Assembly (NCBI GenBank): GCA_037132275.1
Contig: JBAXPK010000006.1
Span: 9,229-73,228, forward strand
Origin: JAABPW01 sp037132275
GTDB lineage: Bacteria > Verrucomicrobiota > Kiritimatiellia > CAIKKV01 > CAITUY01
Direction of reading: 5' to 3'
DNA length: 64,000 nucleotides
The translations under genes and the position numbers were made by a program. Below the pieces are notes generated by a model, which ran no database searches, was not told the origin of the DNA, and saw nothing but the letters and a program-made list of their open reading frames with translations. Each line of letters begins with the position of its first letter. The first letter of the stretch is position 1. Of this stretch, positions 35,841 through 45,600 are shown piece after piece.

Positions 35841-37025
35841 ATGAGCGACATTGCCATACAGGTTGAAGGGGTGGGTAAACGGTTCCGGTTACGGAGTTCG
35901 GGAGGCCGCACCTTGAAGTCCATGGTCATGGACATGATCCATGCGCCGGGGAGCGAGCGCGACCTGTGGGCCTTGAAGGATATTAATTTCACAGTCGAGC
36001 GGGGCTCCACCCTAGGTTTGATCGGCGCCAACGGGGCGGGAAAGAGTACGCTCCTGTCGGTGCTTGCCGGCACCATGATGCCCACCGAGGGTGCGATCAA
36101 GACCACAGGCGTCATCTCATCGCTGCTCGAACTGGGCGCCGGGTTCCATCCCGACCTGACGGGGCGTGAAAATGTTTTCCTGGCTGGTGCCATCATGGGG
36201 TTGACGCGGGCGCAAATGAATCGCCGGCTGGATGCCATTCTTGAGTTTGCCGATATTGGCAAGTTCATTGACCAGCCGGTTAAACACTATTCATCGGGCA
36301 TGTATGTCCGGCTGGGCTTTGCCGTGGCGGTCGAGGTGGATCCTGACATCCTGTTGGTGGATGAGGTTCTGGCCGTGGGAGATGCCTCATTTCAGCGCAA
36401 GTGTCTCCGCCGGATGTCGGAATTTCGTGAGCAGAAAAAGACCATGCTGATCATCTCGCACGATCTGGGCACTATCCAATCGGTGAGTGATCAGATTCTA
36501 TTCTTGGATCATGGCCGGGTATTGGGCCATGGTGACCCAGGCAAGGTGGTGGGCCAGTATGAGACGTTTTGGCGGAATCAGGCCAGCTCCGAGCGGAGTC
36601 GGGAATGGGGCACGCGCGAGGTGATTCTGACGGGCGCCGAGTTTTCGGATGAGGCGGGTCATGCCTCCACTAAATTCTCATGGGGGCAGCCGTTGACCGT
36701 GCGCCTGGGTTACGAGGTGAAGACGCCGGTGGGACGCTCGGTTTTCGGCTTTGGGATCAGTGATGAGGCTGGACGCCTCGTTCATGGGAGCAATACGGAG
36801 ATTGCGGCCGTGACGATTCCGGGGCTGTCGGGCTCGGGGCATGTCGTCTTGAAGATCCCGAGCTTGAATCTGGCTCGCGGCACCTATTTCTTCTCATTCT
36901 CGGTTCATTCGGCAGACCATAAAGTGAATTATCACCGGATGGACAACGCCTTCGCGATTGGCGTGGAGTCGGATAAGAACTTTGAAGGCATCTGCTTCAT
37001 GCCCAGCGAGTGGAGGGTTGGGTGA
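35841..37025 (+). CDS. ABC transporter ATPase with Wzt-type C-terminal domain
   Basis: 394 residues. The ATPase domain (about 1-240) has Walker A GANGAGKST, signature YSSGMYVRLGF and Walker B DILLVDEVLAVGD, the set typical of Wzt/KpsT/TagH polysaccharide exporters. The C-terminal roughly 130 residues (FGFGISDEAGRLVHGSN to HKVNYHRMDNAFAIGV) form the Wzt_C carbohydrate-binding domain that recognises the finished glycan's terminal modification. Thus export is probably coupled to chain-end recognition. The stop overlaps the nadC start (GTGA). Confidence 0.93.
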   Translation: MSDIAIQVEGVGKRFRLRSSGGRTLKSMVMDMIHAPGSERDLWALKDINFTVERGSTLGLIGANGAGKSTLLSVLAGTMMPTEGAIKTTGVISSLLELGAGFHPDLTGRENVFLAGAIMGLTRAQMNRRLDAILEFADIGKFIDQPVKHYSSGMYVRLGFAVAVEVDPDILLVDEVLAVGDASFQRKCLRRMSEFREQKKTMLIISHDLGTIQSVSDQILFLDHGRVLGHGDPGKVVGQYETFWRNQASSERSREWGTREVILTGAEFSDEAGHASTKFSWGQPLTVRLGYEVKTPVGRSVFGFGISDEAGRLVHGSNTEIAAVTIPGLSGSGHVVLKIPSLNLARGTYFFSFSVHSADHKVNYHRMDNAFAIGVESDKNFEGICFMPSEWRVG

Positions 37026-37876
37026 ACACACTTGTTGATAATCCGGTTGTGCAGGACCTGATCCGGCGGGCTTTGGCTGAGGATATTGGCGGTGGCGATG
37101 TCACCACGTTGTCCGTGGTGCCTGAAACCAGTCGGGGGAAGGCGTTGATTCTCTCCCGGGGGAACTATGTGGTATCCGGGGGCGATGTCGCGGCGGCGGT
37201 ATTTTCAAGCGTGGATCCGAGCCTCCGCTGTAAATGCGTGGTGGCGGATGGGACGGTCGCCACGATGGACCAGGTGTTGATGACGATAGAGGGCCCCATT
37301 CGTGGTATTCTGACCGGTGAGCGGACGGCCCTCAACTTTATGCAGAGGATGACGGGTATTGCCACCCGCACCCGGCAATTTGTGGATAAGGTAAAGCCAT
37401 TTGGGACGAAAATCCTCGATACCCGGAAGACGACGCCCACGTTGCGCATTCTGGAAAAATATGCCGTGACCTGCGGCGGGGGAACCAACCACCGGATGGG
37501 GTTGTATGACATGGTCCTCATCAAGGATAACCACCGCCGGTTATGGCAGGCGGCCGGGATCAGCAACCTCCATGAAGCTGTTGTCGCGGCGCGGGCCCGG
37601 TTTCCCGGCATTCCCGTCGAGGTGGAAGTGGAGTCCGAGGATGAGTTGCGTGATGCCTTACGGGCGAAGCCGGAGTGGATCATGCTCGACAACATGGAGC
37701 CCGGCCGGATGAAGGCCTGCGTTGAGATTTGCGCGAAGCGATGTCAATTGGAGGCGTCCGGCGGTGTAACACTGGCCACGGTTGAGGTCATCGCCGCAAC
37801 GGGGGTGGATGCGATTTCAATTGGTGGTTTAACCCATTCATCGCCGGCGGCGGATCTTTCGTTGGAGTTGGAATAA
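37022..37876 (+). CDS. nadC: Quinolinate phosphoribosyltransferase NadC
   Basis: 284 residues. It converts quinolinate and PRPP to nicotinate mononucleotide in NAD synthesis. Conserved stretches include ALAEDIGGGDVTT, GERTALNFMQRMTGIATRT, DTRKTTPTLRILEKYAV, GGGTNHRMGLYDMVLIKDNH and EVEVESEDEL, ending ISIGGLTHSSPAADLSLE. The start is GTG at 37022, overlapping the ABC ATPase stop and preceded by GGAGG. coaX follows directly. Confidence 0.97.
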   Translation: MNTLVDNPVVQDLIRRALAEDIGGGDVTTLSVVPETSRGKALILSRGNYVVSGGDVAAAVFSSVDPSLRCKCVVADGTVATMDQVLMTIEGPIRGILTGERTALNFMQRMTGIATRTRQFVDKVKPFGTKILDTRKTTPTLRILEKYAVTCGGGTNHRMGLYDMVLIKDNHRRLWQAAGISNLHEAVVAARARFPGIPVEVEVESEDELRDALRAKPEWIMLDNMEPGRMKACVEICAKRCQLEASGGVTLATVEVIAATGVDAISIGGLTHSSPAADLSLELE

Positions 37877-38635
37877 ATGGACATCTTTTTTGTCGTCGAT
37901 ATCGGTAACACGAGCACCCACATCGGTCTCGCCCATGGACGGCGGATTGTGCGGCAGGGACGGATGCCGACCCGCGAGGGGCGTGAAGAACGCAAGATCA
38001 TGGCCCTTCTACGCAAGGTGGCGGCTGGGCGGCCGGTAAAAGATGCGGTGTTCTGTTCGGTGGTGCCGGGACTCAATCCCCTCTGGGGACAAGTGCTTCA
38101 AAAGCTTTGCGGCAAGGCGCCTCTGGTGGTCGGGCACCGGATCAACCTGAACATCAAGGTGGATTATCCCCAGCCTGAGACGATCGGCGCTGATCGCCTG
38201 GCGGACGCCGCCGCCGCCTGGGAACGATATGGAAACGCCGTGATTGTGGCTGATTTCGGAACGGCCCTGACCTTCGATGTGATTACCGGCGACGGGCGGT
38301 ACGTGGGTGGCGTCATTGCCCCCGGCCTGCCTCTGATGACCGATTACCTAGCCGAGCGTACGGCTTTATTGCCTCAGATCGAACTGGGTGGACGTTTTAA
38401 GAATATCGGAAGGAGCACGAACGAGGCCATGCAGATTGGCGTCATCGTCGGCTATCGCGGCATGGTTCGTGAACTTCTTGGCCACATCAAGGCCGGAATG
38501 AAAGAGCGGCGCATTCGATTTTGCGCTACCGGCGGCTATGCTGGCATGGCCCTGAAGGGGCTTGATACTCCGGTTGATATTTTGCCTGAACTGACGCTGG
38601 ACGGGTTGGTGCTGATCCGGGAATTGAATCGCTAA
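37877..38635 (+). CDS. coaX: Type III pantothenate kinase CoaX
   Basis: 252 residues, first step of coenzyme A synthesis. It shows the ASKHA-fold phosphate loop VVDIGNTSTHIGLA, the Asp/Arg motif TIGADRLADAAAAWERYG, and DFGTALTFDVI followed by GGVIAPGLPLM. The type III form does not need the standard P-loop. It begins immediately after the nadC stop and is followed two bases later by ruvX, so nadC-coaX-ruvX form a housekeeping unit. Confidence 0.97.
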   Translation: MDIFFVVDIGNTSTHIGLAHGRRIVRQGRMPTREGREERKIMALLRKVAAGRPVKDAVFCSVVPGLNPLWGQVLQKLCGKAPLVVGHRINLNIKVDYPQPETIGADRLADAAAAWERYGNAVIVADFGTALTFDVITGDGRYVGGVIAPGLPLMTDYLAERTALLPQIELGGRFKNIGRSTNEAMQIGVIVGYRGMVRELLGHIKAGMKERRIRFCATGGYAGMALKGLDTPVDILPELTLDGLVLIRELNR

Positions 38636-38637
38636 AC

Positions 38638-39105
38638 ATGGGACGCATCCTTGGCATAGATTACGGAACGAAGCGGGTCGGCGTTGCCATCAGCGATCCC
38701 ATGGCTATGCTTTCAACACCGCTTTCTGTTGAAACGGTTCGCTCCGTGGAGGAGGCAGTCACCGTGGTGTGTCGTATTGCCCGGGAACGGGCCGTGGAAA
38801 AAATTGTCGTTGGGATTCCGATCAATATGAATGGCACCAGCGGGCCGATGGCGTTGGAGGCGGGCAAGTTTGTGGAATTGTTGCGGATCGCCAGCGGGTT
38901 GCCGGTTGACACCACGGATGAACGCTTGAGCACCAGTCTGGTGGAACGGATGCTGGTGGCTGCCGACGTGTCACGCGGACGTCGCAAGGAAGTCCGCGAC
39001 AAACTTGCCGCACAAGTCATCTTGCAGGGGTATCTGGATACCAAAGCGGAGGTGAATTTTCGCGCCAGTGACCCCGATGATGAAGATCCTTACCCTGCGG
39101 GTTAA
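38638..39105 (+). CDS. ruvX: Putative pre-16S rRNA nuclease RuvX/YqgF
   Basis: 155 residues. RNase H-fold nuclease implicated in 5' maturation of 16S rRNA and formerly called a Holliday-junction resolvase. The family opening GRILGIDYGTKRVGVAISDP is present, with VVGIPINMNGTSGP, the TTDERLSTSLVERML motif, and a conserved acidic end. The C-terminal tail is Asp/Glu-rich. Its last 29 bases are overlapped by the start of an acylphosphatase-like fragment in another frame. Confidence 0.95.
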   Translation: MGRILGIDYGTKRVGVAISDPMAMLSTPLSVETVRSVEEAVTVVCRIARERAVEKIVVGIPINMNGTSGPMALEAGKFVELLRIASGLPVDTTDERLSTSLVERMLVAADVSRGRRKEVRDKLAAQVILQGYLDTKAEVNFRASDPDDEDPYPAG

Positions 39106-39178
39106 GGGATTTATTCAGGGCGTGGGTTTCACGCCGGTGCATTCCAACGACAGATCCCTGGCGCGAACCGTTCCCTGA
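39077..39178 (+). pseudogene. Acylphosphatase (or HypF N-terminal) 5' fragment
   Basis: From the ATG at 39077 the frame reads 33 residues to a TGA. Residues 7-20 (LRVKGFIQGVGFTP) match the acylphosphatase signature, in which a phosphate-binding loop G-x-V-Q-G-V-x-F-R is conserved; here Thr replaces the catalytic Arg. Homology stops after about 21 residues, where the sequence becomes the antisense of the convergent metallophosphoesterase. The fragment overlaps the ruvX end as an intact downstream gene of that operon might. It looks like the truncated start of a lost gene. Confidence 0.5.
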
Positions 39179-40599
39179 AATGTGCCCCTGATCTGAAGTT
39201 GTATCGTTTTAGCGCCGGGCGGTACGCGAAAAGCCTGGCGTATTTTCATCCACCCATCCGCCCGTGCCAGAAACGGCTCCTTGATGTAAAAATTGAGGTT
39301 GGTTTCATAGCCTTTGAGGCCTTGCCTGACAAGTGTGATAGCCATGACGATGCTTCCCGCGAAGGGGTCGCTCTTGTTAAACAATCCACCCATGCTCCAG
39401 CCTTGACCCGGACTGACTTGAATCACAGGCGAGGAAAGAGTTATTCCCGCGTCGTTATTTTTCGACTCGAGTTGAAGGCAAAGACCTTCGTTCTTCAGCG
39501 CTATGACGGAGGTGGCTTGGTGGCGCGAATCGTCGAGTTGAATCTGCCACCCTGGAATTTCGTCTCCATGATAAACTAGTTTATCAGGCATAACGAGCAG
39601 GTTGGATTTTGTTGGCCTGATGGTTGAGTCGATGGGGGGTGGGACGCATCCGATGACGGTGCGATTGTCCCCTTGTTCCTGCCGGGGCCGAAGCGAGATC
39701 AGTAGGGTCGCCACGATGATCGAAAGAGATAACAAAAAAAGCATCTTCCACTGTCGGAGGGATCGCCTCATGGTTGTGACATCCTGTACAGCCACGGCAT
39801 TTTGGACTGTTTTTTCAGCGGTGGTGGGCGGGGTGAAGTCCAGCAAGTCCCGAATGGGGATGACTTTGGCCAGGGGATCGTCGTTCAAAAAGTGGCACTG
39901 GGCGGGATCCAAGCCGGCGCGGATCACGGTAGTTCGATAACTGTTAAGGTCAAAGGGAACCCGCCGCCAAAAAACAGCCCTGGCTTGGGTATCGTAAATC
40001 GAGTAACTGGCGCGAGGATCTCCATCGCGCGGGCAGCCCACCGAGCCGACATTGACAAAGTAGCGCTTGCCGGGTTCGATCTCGAAATCCTGAACCTCCG
40101 CCTGTCGGGGCACGCCGCTTGGTCCGATCAGGTAGAAGGCCGGCTCATGAGTATGGCCAACCAGAAGGAGGGGCGCGTCCACTGCCTGCCAGGATGGCAG
40201 GGCGTCTTCCGGATTGAGGACATAGTCAAAATTGGCCGGTCGTGAGAATTCGCCATGAGCGCAACGGAATCCGTTGCCGACCAGTGTCAGCGGAAAGGAT
40301 GAGAGAAAAGTGGAGGCTTTTCGGTTAAGTCTGGCGGCTGTCCATCGGATCATCTCTCGGGCATGGGGATTGAACGAGGAGTCGTCCATCCGTCCACTGA
40401 TCGCTGCGTCGTGGTTGCCGAGCACAAAGGCATCCACATGAGCGTGGACTTCATTCAGCACGGCGGCAGGCGAGGGACCATAGCCGATCACATCGCCGAG
40501 GCACAGTATATAGTCCACATGGTTACTACGGATATCGATGTGTACGGCCCGCCAGGCCTGGAGGTTGGCGTGGATGTCCGAGATAAAGGCATAGCGCAT
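39115..40599 (-). CDS. Membrane-anchored metallophosphoesterase with C-terminal sandwich-like domain (copy 1)
   Basis: 494 residues. The N-terminal calcineurin-like phosphoesterase of the YfcE/MJ0936 type has the metal motifs SDIHAN, LGDVIGYGP, LGNHDAA, HGEFS and GHTHEP. A linker leads to one transmembrane helix (about 283-303, MLFLLSLSIIVATLLISL), then a beta-rich domain of about 170 residues on the other side of the membrane. The orientation would put the phosphoesterase in the cytoplasm. It is a tandem paralogue of the next gene. Its last residues (after LSLE) read from the acylphosphatase remnant, so its original 3' end is probably lost. The substrate is unknown. Confidence 0.88.
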   Translation of the reverse strand: MRYAFISDIHANLQAWRAVHIDIRSNHVDYILCLGDVIGYGPSPAAVLNEVHAHVDAFVLGNHDAAISGRMDDSSFNPHAREMIRWTAARLNRKASTFLSSFPLTLVGNGFRCAHGEFSRPANFDYVLNPEDALPSWQAVDAPLLLVGHTHEPAFYLIGPSGVPRQAEVQDFEIEPGKRYFVNVGSVGCPRDGDPRASYSIYDTQARAVFWRRVPFDLNSYRTTVIRAGLDPAQCHFLNDDPLAKVIPIRDLLDFTPPTTAEKTVQNAVAVQDVTTMRRSLRQWKMLFLLSLSIIVATLLISLRPRQEQGDNRTVIGCVPPPIDSTIRPTKSNLLVMPDKLVYHGDEIPGWQIQLDDSRHQATSVIALKNEGLCLQLESKNNDAGITLSSPVIQVSPGQGWSMGGLFNKSDPFAGSIVMAITLVRQGLKGYETNLNFYIKEPFLARADGWMKIRQAFRVPPGAKTIQLQIRGTFQGTVRARDLSLECTGVKPTP

Positions 40600-40658
40600 T
40601 ACTAATGACTAACATAGACTAGTTAATCAGTGCAATTAAAGAATCAGTGACGGGGGAA

Positions 40659-42188
40659 CTATTTAACTTTTTGAGTCCACTTGTCGTCTGATGCGGCAGG
40701 GGTTCCCGTGGAGGTTGGGGTTACGGGCGTGGTGCCCGCAGTCGGAGGGAGGTTTAGCTGCAAATGCCGCACCAGAATGTTTCCCTCAAACTTACCGCGA
40801 ACTTGTGCCCGGATCATGGTGCCACCTTCAGGGATGATGATTTTTTCCTGAATTTTGGAAAGCCCTGTTTCCAGCGGGGCGCCGGGTTCGCGGATAAAGA
40901 AGTTGGAGACGATCTGGTGTTTTGTGTCCTGAAGGATTATCTCCAGGGCCACGGCGCCGGAAAAATCGCTTTTCTTCTGAAACGAGGCGTCCACGCGCCA
41001 GGTTTGGCGGGGTTGAACGGCGATCCAACTGGATGAGAGCAAGATTTCCTTGTTTTTGTTTTTAGAAACCAGATAGGGGAAAGGTTGCTTAAACGGGTCG
41101 AGATTGACTCCCACCCGCTGACGGTATTTATCCTCGAGATGAATATCCCACCCGGCAATCGGTTGTCCTGGGTCCAGAACCTGGTCGGGAACTGTCAGGA
41201 CGTTGCGCTCTGAGGCTGGAAGTGGCAGGGCGCTAGCGGCATTGATGTCGGTGGCGTGGGGAATTGTTCGCCAGATGATGGCCCCGGCCAGGAGGACTGC
41301 GATCAGGACAATCGAAATCAGGTTGTAAGGCATCTTTTTTTTGCGTGGAGGGACGCTCTTGAGGTCCTGAACCGCGACGACATCGTGAGCGGCCTTGTCG
41401 GGTGATTTGGGCGGGGTAAAAACGATCCGACGCTTGGCGGGGGCCTCTCCGACCTTCGCTGTGGGTTCATCGGGCAGGTAGTAACTCGGATCCAGGGTGA
41501 GACCGGTTGCCTTTAAGGCTTTCCGGTATGCCTCAACATCAAACATGACACGGCGCCAGTAGATGGAACGAGTCTCGGTGTCATAGATGCAATAACTGGC
41601 ACGGTGATCCTTGCCACGGGGTTGTCCGACGGACCCGACGTTGACGAAGTATCGTTTGCCCGCGTCCACGGTAAAATCCTGGGGCTCAACCACCCGTGGA
41701 ATGCCGCTGTTGCCAAGCACGAAAATGGCCCTTTCATGGGTATGGCCGACAATCAGCAGATCCGAGTCGGTTGCCTTCCAGGACGGCAGGGCCTCGGCGG
41801 CTTCCAGTACATAATCAAAACTGGCCGGTTCAGAAAACTCACTATGGGAACACCGGAAACCGTCACCGATCAAGGTCAGGGGGAACGTTCTGATAAATTT
41901 CAGATCGTCTTCATTCAACTGTTTTCGAGTCCAGGCGAGGAGCCGCCGGGCGTCATCATTAAACAGGGAGTCATCCAGTTTTCCGCAGAGGGCGGCGTCA
42001 TGGTTGCCGAGAACGAATGCGTCCACCTTATTTTTGAGTGACCAGAGCAATTCGGCGGGATTCGGCCCGTAACCAATCACATCACCCAAGCAGATGATTC
42101 GATCCACCGAGTTTTTTTGAATGTCTTCGTATACCATCTTCCATGCCTGAATATTGGCATGGATATCGGAAACTAATGCGTAACGCAT
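40659..42188 (-). CDS. Membrane-anchored metallophosphoesterase with C-terminal sandwich-like domain (copy 2)
   Basis: 509 residues with the same architecture as its neighbour: metal motifs SDIHAN, LGDVIGYGPNP, LGNHDAALCG and GHTHERAIF. A Lys-rich linker precedes one membrane helix (about 285-303, LISIVLIAVLLAGAIIW), and a beta-rich extracytoplasmic domain follows. The C-terminal tail is Thr/Pro-rich and ends in WTQKVK. The two genes are adjacent and in the same orientation with 59 bases between them, which indicates tandem duplication followed by divergence. Confidence 0.88.
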   Translation of the reverse strand: MRYALVSDIHANIQAWKMVYEDIQKNSVDRIICLGDVIGYGPNPAELLWSLKNKVDAFVLGNHDAALCGKLDDSLFNDDARRLLAWTRKQLNEDDLKFIRTFPLTLIGDGFRCSHSEFSEPASFDYVLEAAEALPSWKATDSDLLIVGHTHERAIFVLGNSGIPRVVEPQDFTVDAGKRYFVNVGSVGQPRGKDHRASYCIYDTETRSIYWRRVMFDVEAYRKALKATGLTLDPSYYLPDEPTAKVGEAPAKRRIVFTPPKSPDKAAHDVVAVQDLKSVPPRKKKMPYNLISIVLIAVLLAGAIIWRTIPHATDINAASALPLPASERNVLTVPDQVLDPGQPIAGWDIHLEDKYRQRVGVNLDPFKQPFPYLVSKNKNKEILLSSSWIAVQPRQTWRVDASFQKKSDFSGAVALEIILQDTKHQIVSNFFIREPGAPLETGLSKIQEKIIIPEGGTMIRAQVRGKFEGNILVRHLQLNLPPTAGTTPVTPTSTGTPAASDDKWTQKVK

Positions 42189-42261
42189 AGACCCCGCCCC
42201 GCTATTTGTGTGTTATCGGTCACTAATTGCTGCCCCTTTATAGGGCACAAGGATTGCCCTG

Positions 42262-42645
42262 TCAAACTGCGGCAATGGCCTCGATTTCCACGGCGACATC
42301 TTTCGGGAGACGCGCCACTTGCACCGTGGAGCGTGCCGGGGCGGCATCCGCCCGGAAATACTCCGCATAGACGGCATTCATTTTTGGGAAATCATTCATA
42401 TCCCTTAGAAAAACCGTGGTTTTGATGACTTGGTCGAGCGAGGTTCCCGCCGCTTCCAGCAGAGCCTGGAGATTGGCGAGAACCTGCCGGGTCTGGTCTT
42501 CGACGCTCCCGTTGTTTACGGCACCGGTCTTGGGATCAATGGGGATCTGTCCTGCCGTAAAAATCAGGTTTCCAGTACGTACCGCTTGGTGGTAGGGCCC
42601 CACGGGGGTGGGGGCCTTGTCGGTTGTGATAATTTGTTTTTTCAT
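42262..42645 (-). CDS. ridA: RidA family reactive imine deaminase
   Basis: 127 residues from the ATG at 42645. RidA hydrolyses reactive enamines and imines released by PLP enzymes. Typical motifs are APTPVGPYHQAVRTGNLIFT, AGQIPIDPKTG, QTRQVLANLQALLEAAG and the C-terminal ARSTVQVARLPKDVAVEIEA, with the conserved Arg that binds the carboxylate. The frame extends upstream into the TPR gene, but a start inside that gene is less likely. Confidence 0.94.
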   Translation of the reverse strand: MKKQIITTDKAPTPVGPYHQAVRTGNLIFTAGQIPIDPKTGAVNNGSVEDQTRQVLANLQALLEAAGTSLDQVIKTTVFLRDMNDFPKMNAVYAEYFRADAAPARSTVQVARLPKDVAVEIEAIAAV

Positions 42646-42655
42646 AGTCTGTTTT

Positions 42656-45600
42656 TCAATCGAAGTCAAAATCCCCCATGGAGGAGTACCGGTTCTGGCC
42701 ATCCTGCTGGAGGTTCAGTAATTGCTGCATCAGGTGATGCGACGTGAGGAGTTTGCCCCATGACGGCGCCTGATGCCGCTGTTCATAGTAATGCCGGTAA
42801 CTCATTGAGGATTGGGCCTCTGTTTTTTCTTTTTCACGCCGGTCGCGGGCCGCCTTGAGGACGAACAGTTCCGTCGGGGATTTCATGACGGGACGGCGGT
42901 TTGCCTCAAGCACGGTCCAGAGCCCCTTGAAATCCATAATTTTATCGAGCGATGCCCCATAGGAATGCCGTTGAAGGGGATCAAGCTGGAGCATGTGCAG
43001 GGAAATCCGATCTCGATCCGCCGCCGGAATGAAGAGGGTCTCCGCCAGTTCCGCCAGTTTTTTCCATCCATCCAGATAGTCGGGATCGAGTTCCACCGCG
43101 CGCTGGTAGTAGCTATAGGCCTCGGTAAAACGCTCCTCGGCCTCGCGCAACTGACCCAGCAGGAAGTAAACCTGGGGCCGTGACGAACCGGATTTTTCCA
43201 TTCTAGTCAGGATCCGATCCGCCGCGCTTTGGCTGGACTTACTCTGAAAAACGCCCTCGCAGCCGAAACACAGATTGGCGACCTGACCAAACTGCTCAGG
43301 CATACGTTCAAAGGCCAGTTCGTAGTGCTTTTCCGCCTCGGCGGTGCGGCCCAGCGCATTGAGCCGCTCGCCCAACCGCCATTGCACGCAATAGGCATCC
43401 ACAAACAGGCCTTCCGCCTCTTCGTACAAAGCCAGACTGCGCTTGATCAGTTTCGCGCTGGTGAGGGCATCTCCCTGTTCTGCCACTCGCACCGATTTCA
43501 CTACTTTGGCAAAGAATTCAGCATCCTTGAGGTTGCCCTTAGCCTTGAGAATGTCGGCAAGAACCCCGTAGCCGCGGACCCTGTCCCCGGCAGGCTGTTC
43601 GCCATCGGTGGGATCGACCTTGAGCGCCTCGCGCACAACCTTCTCGGCGTCGTCCAATTTACCGGCCTTGAGCAGTAACACAGCTTTCCAGATCAGGGGG
43701 CGTTCCTCGAACCGGTCCAACTGGTACAAACCGTCCAGCCAGGGCAGCAGTTCCGTGGAGGCGATGCCCATCAACGGCTCATAGCCTTTGTCGCTGGTCG
43801 GATTCTGCTCGACGACATACTTGAGAATGCGGACAGCTTCATCCTTGCGCCCCGCGTTGATCAGGGCTTCCGCCACCATGACGGGCGGGGTTTTACCTTC
43901 GCACCAATTCTCATTCAGGTTCTTTACGTCGGTAGCAGACCACCAGGGACAGTTTTCCATCAGGGTTAGGACATCGGCGTGGCGACCGGCCTGATTGTAA
44001 ACGCCAGCCAGCATGATCAATTCGGTCGAAAACAGGTCGCTAAAATTCTGATACTGACGCACCATGGGACTCTGTGATTTTGCCTTGCGGGCCTTGGCCT
44101 CGATCGATTGAAGAATGGCGGCTTCAGCCTCGGCATAACGGCCATGTGTGGTGAGCAGGGGGATGAGGGAGGTTTCGAAATTGTAATCCGCTCCTTCGCC
44201 GTCCGGCGCGGTTTCCTCATTGGCCCGTTTCAGGGCCAGGGCGATACCCTGTTCGACCCAGTCCTTGCGATTGAGGAGTTTTCCCAACTCCGCGATTTGG
44301 GTTGCGACCCTGGTTTGCTCGGATTTAAGTTGGGTTTGATTCCGGGCCGACTCGCCGGCCAGATTTAGCATCGGTATCTGCATCAGGCAGGCAACGCCGG
44401 CCTCAACCTCGTCGGCTGCAAGATGGACATGTGCCAGTTGTGTCAGGAGCCGGGTCTGCTGGATGAGGGGCAATTTCTTGTTGGCGAGTTGTTCTTTGAG
44501 CTCGGAAGCCACCTCGCCTGTTTTCCCTTCAAGAAGGGACAACCGTACGTACTCATCCCAGAAGGGAAGTTCCGGGTTACTCTTGAGCGCCTGCTTGAGG
44601 AACGCATATAGGGTGGCGCGGGGAATCAGGTTTTCGACATTGGTCCATTTGAAGCCGTACCCCCAGCCATAGGAAGGCTCTTCGGTGGAGGAGAAGTTGG
44701 CATTCAAGACCTTGACCGCGTCCTCACTCCGGTTTTGGGCGAGCAGGCCAAGCATGTAATAAACGGTTGCCTGCTGGCGATACCGGTTCTGTTCGGAATC
44801 CTGCCGGCCTGAGTAATAGCGACTGTTGAATCCACCCAGAAAGGGGGATAAGACGCTCGTCGTTTCGTTGGTTTTGGGTGGAGGGAACTGTTTGGCCATG
44901 GCCTCATACAGGTCGGTCTGATCAATCGAGGAGATTAATCCCCATTGGGGTTGCTTCAACTCGCCGCTGTGCTGCCGCGCCAGGCGTTGAGCCAGTTTCC
45001 GGGTTTCCCCGGCTTCAGAAATGCTCAGGCGGATGCGGGGAAGGGTGAGGGCTTCCAGAAGCAGTGTCTCGGCCTCCGTGGCACCAGCCAGCGCGACAAG
45101 ATTGGGTACTTTAATATCCGTCACCTCTTGACCCTGGGAGTTTTTCTGCTGGGCGAGCAACTGCCGGAATTCGTTTACCAGGTTGGTGCCACTTGTGGTG
45201 GCGCGGATAAGCTCGGTCTTAAGACCCTGCCACTGCGAGTCGCTGGACCGGCGATCATTACCCGTGAGCGCCTTGATGGAGGCATCCAAGGCCTCCACGT
45301 CTTTCAGGAGACTGGATGTGTCGTTGTTGAGAAGCGAGAACATGATATTGCGGGTTCCATTCCGCATGGATTTGGGGCCTGTTTCCGGCGGGCGCTGGTG
45401 CATCAGGCGCGACAGCGTGGGCCATGCGGCGGGGCCCGGCATGATGTTCAGAAGGCCTGGGAGGGTGGGGGCATTAGTCCCGGCATCAGAATTCGGGTCG
45501 TCGGAGTTGCGGTTCATGGATTGCGGAAGGGCAAGAAAACGGTCATACAAGGCCAACCACTCGGAAGCGGCCGTGTCCGGGGTAAGGGTGGCTTGTTTTG

